A stretch of 64,000 nt of DNA, from NCBI RefSeq assembly GCF_016741785.1, contig NZ_JAERRL010000016.1, positions 46,357 through 110,356 of the forward strand, given 5' to 3'. Of this stretch, positions 61,670 to 64,000 are shown piece by piece. Each line of letters opens with the position of its first letter. Position 1 is the stretch's first letter. The stretch comes from Streptomyces sp. 7-21 (GTDB lineage Bacteria; Actinomycetota; Actinomycetes; Streptomycetales; Streptomycetaceae). Both the position numbers and the translations under genes were made by a program. The notes under the pieces were generated by a model, which ran no database searches, was not told the origin of the DNA, and worked only from the letters and a program-made list of their open reading frames with translations.

Positions 61670-64000
61670 GTGAACAGGTCGCGGGTGGCGCTGGTTCGAT
61701 CCGGCGGCGAACGCGGTTCGGGGTATGCCCTGGGAAGCCGACTGGTCTTGACGGCGGCACACGTGCTCAAGGACCACCAGCAGGTCACGGTGCAACTGCT
61801 GGGGCGTACGGGGTCCGTGCCGTGCACGGTGGTCTGGCACCGGTATGAGCCTGGTCCGCGCCTATGGGACGCCGCCCTGCTGCTGGCGGAGCAAGATCTG
61901 TTCAGCGAGCGAGTGCCCGGTGTGCGGTGGGGGCGACTGGCGACCACGCTGCTCTGTCCCGCACAGGCCGTGGGCTACCCGCTTGTCGGTCAGGCGGGAG
62001 CGAATGTGGCGTCGTTCACGCAGGTACCCGGGCATGTGATGCCGGAAAGCGGCCGGGACAGGGACCGATATGTCATGGACTGCCACCAAAGGGCTGGAAC
62101 CTACCAAGGCTCCCCGCCATGGGAAGCCCTGTCGGGTGCCCCTTTGTGGTGCAGCAGCAAAGAAGGAACAATGCTGCTCACCGGCGTGGTGGTAGGGGCT
62201 CCCCCCAGCCGGGACCACTCACAGCTGGAAGCCCTTCCCGTCTACATGCTGGCGTCGGACCCGGTCGTGCGGCAGCTGGTCGAGGAGCACACCGGCCAGG
62301 AAATGCAGCTGGAACCGGCGGACCTGCAACACCTGACCGACTGGAGCACCATCCCGCGTACACCACATTCTCCGGCCGATCTGCTGCGCCCGGAGCAGGC
62401 GGTGGTGTCCTTCATGGGCCGCGAGAGCCTGCTGGAGGAGCTGACCGACTGGTGCCAGTCGTCACTCGAACAAGCACAAGACACCCACGAAGGCGGGGCG
62501 GCTGGTGTGTGGAGGTGGGGGCAGCGGCCGGTGCAGGCTCGTCTGCTGACTGGAGCGGGTGGTGCGGGCAAGAGCCGGCTGGCCGCCGAACTGGCTACCC
62601 GCATGGCACACCAGAACTGGATCACCCTTCGCCTGACTGCCGATACGACGGTGCCGCTGGATGCCCTGTCGCAGGTGCACCGACCGCTGCTGGTCATCGT
62701 CGACTACGCCGAAACACGCGTCGAGCAGCTACTGGCCTTGATGCAAGCAGTCGACCACGATCAAACCACCACCCCAGTACGCGTGTTGGCTTTGGCCCGC
62801 GCCGCGGGGGACTGGTGGACCCGGGTCATCGAGCATCCGCACAGTCTGGCTTTGTCCACTGCTGCCGTTACTCCGATGCCGGCGCTGCACCACTCCGTCC
62901 AGGACCGTCACAGGGCCTACCAGCAGGCTCTGCGTGACTTCGCTACGCGCTTGCGTCACCTGGGCTGGCTCTCGCCCGACGTCGACTTGGCAGCTTTGCT
63001 GTCTGCGCTTACCGCCCCAGACGCGATGCCTGCCCTGGCGGAAGCTGAGTTCGACACGCCCCTGTCGGTGCAGATGGCCGCTCTCCTCGCCCTCCTTGAC
63101 GCCACCCAAGGTTCCAGCGTCTCCCACCAAGCCGCACCATTGGAAGGTCGTCTGCTGGGACATGAACGCAAGTACTGGGACGAGACCGCCAGTGCACCCG
63201 GACGGGGACTGAACGGGGAGCGCAGTGGAAGCGAGACGCGTGAACTCGCGGTCGCCCTGGCCTGCCTGGTGCCCGCGTCCGACCGTGACCACGCCAGACA
63301 ACTGCTCGCCCAGCTTCCCGGTCTGGGTGACGAAAGTGCAGCCGCTGTGCGTGGTGCATTGACGACGTGGCTGGGTGATCTTTATCCGCTACCGGCAGGC
63401 TCCGTGTGGGGCAGCCTCCAACCCGACCGTATCGCCGAGTACCACATCGGCACCCAGCTCAGCCGTGAACCTGCCCTATTCACCGGCATCCTGTCCACCC
63501 TCTCTGGCACATCTGCTGAGCAGGCCCTGACCGTGCTGGCCCGCACCGCCCAGCATCCCCGCCATCACGAGTCAGTGAACGCCATCCTGCGTGACGCCCT
63601 GATCGCTGCCCCGAACGCGCTGGGACCGGCCGCTCTCACCACAGCCACCCGCACCGCCCACCCCTCGCCCTTGATCGCTGCCCTCACTCACCTGACCCGC
63701 ACTACGCAGGACATCACTCTGCTGCACCACCTAAGCGACCAGCTACCAGACTTCACCCTGGCCCTTAGCGAGTGGGCCGCCGACCTCACCACAAGCCTGG
63801 TTGAATACCACGACACACACGGACCCAACCTGCCCGACCTCGCCATGTCGCTGAACAACCAATCCGTCCGCCTGGCGGATGCGGGTCGGCGCGAGGAAGC
63901 CCTGAAAGCCATCACCCGCGCCGTCGACACCTACCAAACCCTCGCACAGCAACAACCCGACGCCTTCCTACCCAACCTCGCTGCCGCGCTGAACAACCAA
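61670..64000 (+). CDS. Trypsin-like protease - STAND-type NTPase - TPR protein (right end outside window)
   Basis: The frame runs 777 codons from GTG 61670 (GAGGGGGAG ten nt upstream) to the right edge without a stop. The N-terminal trypsin-like domain (about 1-215) has a complete triad by motif: H31 in TAAHVL, D67 in LWDAALLLA and S155 in ALSGAPLW. There is no signal peptide, so it is cytosolic. A P-loop NTPase follows, with Walker A GAGGAGKS (K301) and Walker B LLVIVDYAE (D345), then a helical region. Tetratricopeptide repeats begin near residue 715 (LPDLAMSLNNQSVRLADAGR, then EALKAITRAVDTYQ, then NLAAALNNQ). This is the plan of STAND sensors: the TPR array senses a trigger, the NTPase oligomerises, and the protease is the effector. 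Cutting a target to kill or stall the cell is inference. Confidence 0.85.
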   Translation, partial: MNRSRVALVRSGGERGSGYALGSRLVLTAAHVLKDHQQVTVQLLGRTGSVPCTVVWHRYEPGPRLWDAALLLAEQDLFSERVPGVRWGRLATTLLCPAQAVGYPLVGQAGANVASFTQVPGHVMPESGRDRDRYVMDCHQRAGTYQGSPPWEALSGAPLWCSSKEGTMLLTGVVVGAPPSRDHSQLEALPVYMLASDPVVRQLVEEHTGQEMQLEPADLQHLTDWSTIPRTPHSPADLLRPEQAVVSFMGRESLLEELTDWCQSSLEQAQDTHEGGAAGVWRWGQRPVQARLLTGAGGAGKSRLAAELATRMAHQNWITLRLTADTTVPLDALSQVHRPLLVIVDYAETRVEQLLALMQAVDHDQTTTPVRVLALARAAGDWWTRVIEHPHSLALSTAAVTPMPALHHSVQDRHRAYQQALRDFATRLRHLGWLSPDVDLAALLSALTAPDAMPALAEAEFDTPLSVQMAALLALLDATQGSSVSHQAAPLEGRLLGHERKYWDETASAPGRGLNGERSGSETRELAVALACLVPASDRDHARQLLAQLPGLGDESAAAVRGALTTWLGDLYPLPAGSVWGSLQPDRIAEYHIGTQLSREPALFTGILSTLSGTSAEQALTVLARTAQHPRHHESVNAILRDALIAAPNALGPAALTTATRTAHPSPLIAALTHLTRTTQDITLLHHLSDQLPDFTLALSEWAADLTTSLVEYHDTHGPNLPDLAMSLNNQSVRLADAGRREEALKAITRAVDTYQTLAQQQPDAFLPNLAAALNNQ

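Noticed and set aside
61645..61848. ATG frame overlapping the start of the trypsin-NTPase gene
   Set aside because: It runs out of frame within the protease domain and has no recognisable content; the GTG 61670 frame holds the catalytic triad and NTPase motifs.

Overview
ORGANISM. The DNA is very GC-rich, uses GTG starts often, and has strong G/C third-position bias. It carries genes typical of Streptomyces and close relatives: an XRE (DUF5753)/DUF397 pair, a PAS-GAF-PP2C-HATPase phosphatase, a GPP34 protein, a bacterial tricorn protease, Tat-exported polysaccharide enzymes and a PGPGW membrane protein. I read it as a chromosomal segment of a Streptomyces-like actinomycete. Six genes look leaderless, with a TANNNT -10 box 6-8 nt before the start codon.

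LAYOUT. (1) 1-22502 is mostly housekeeping or accessory: an MMPL exporter cut by the left edge, tricorn protease, hydrolase, a TetR/membrane-protein divergon with two palindromic operators, GNAT, a BNR-repeat protein, exonuclease III, LLM oxidoreductase, inositol-phosphatase-like enzyme, PP2C phosphatase, XRE/DUF397, GPP34, a D,D-carboxypeptidase with a huge disordered N-terminus, and a tiny zinc ribbon overlapping a second reading frame. (2) 22765-49095 (regulators to 50518) is a biosynthetic gene cluster. The plus-strand run is enoyl reductase-like, MDR oxidoreductase, flavin halogenase, bimodular PKS, monomodular PKS with terminal reductase, halogenase-like flavoprotein, ACP and ketosynthase. 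A LuxR regulator and a minus-strand prolyl-AMP ligase/prolyl-PCP dehydrogenase pair follow, divided by a near-perfect bidirectional terminator. Then come a cation/proton antiporter, a phosphopantetheinyl transferase, the pyrrole carrier protein and two TetR regulators. (3) 50571-60526 is again accessory or housekeeping: a HAD-like protein, a PEP-synthase-like protein coupled to a membrane protein, a tyrosine phosphatase, Rrf2, TauE/SafE, DUF2267, a sugar dehydrogenase, GH16 and a PGPGW protein. (4) 60596-64000 has tRNA-Arg(CCU), about 600 nt without genes, then a less GC-rich segment with a Trypco2 protein and a trypsin-NTPase-TPR protein cut by the right edge. This looks like a defence or conflict system on a tRNA-linked island.

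HOW THE CLUSTER PROBABLY WORKS. L-proline is adenylated, loaded on the PCP at 48805, oxidised to pyrrolyl-2-carboxyl-PCP, and probably chlorinated by the halogenase at 24856. There is no loading module, so the first KS of the bimodular PKS should accept this starter. Three extensions follow without net reduction, because the only DH and KR lack catalytic residues. The second AT has an atypical specificity motif suggesting an alkyl-malonyl unit. The terminal reductase should free an aldehyde that can undergo aldol closure, giving a (chloro)pyrrol-2-yl 2,4-dihydroxy-3-alkylphenyl ketone. That skeleton matches my recollection of the armeniaspirol/streptopyrrole family and resembles pyoluteorin logic, but release is by reduction. 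I see no N-methyltransferase. The product assignment is inference.
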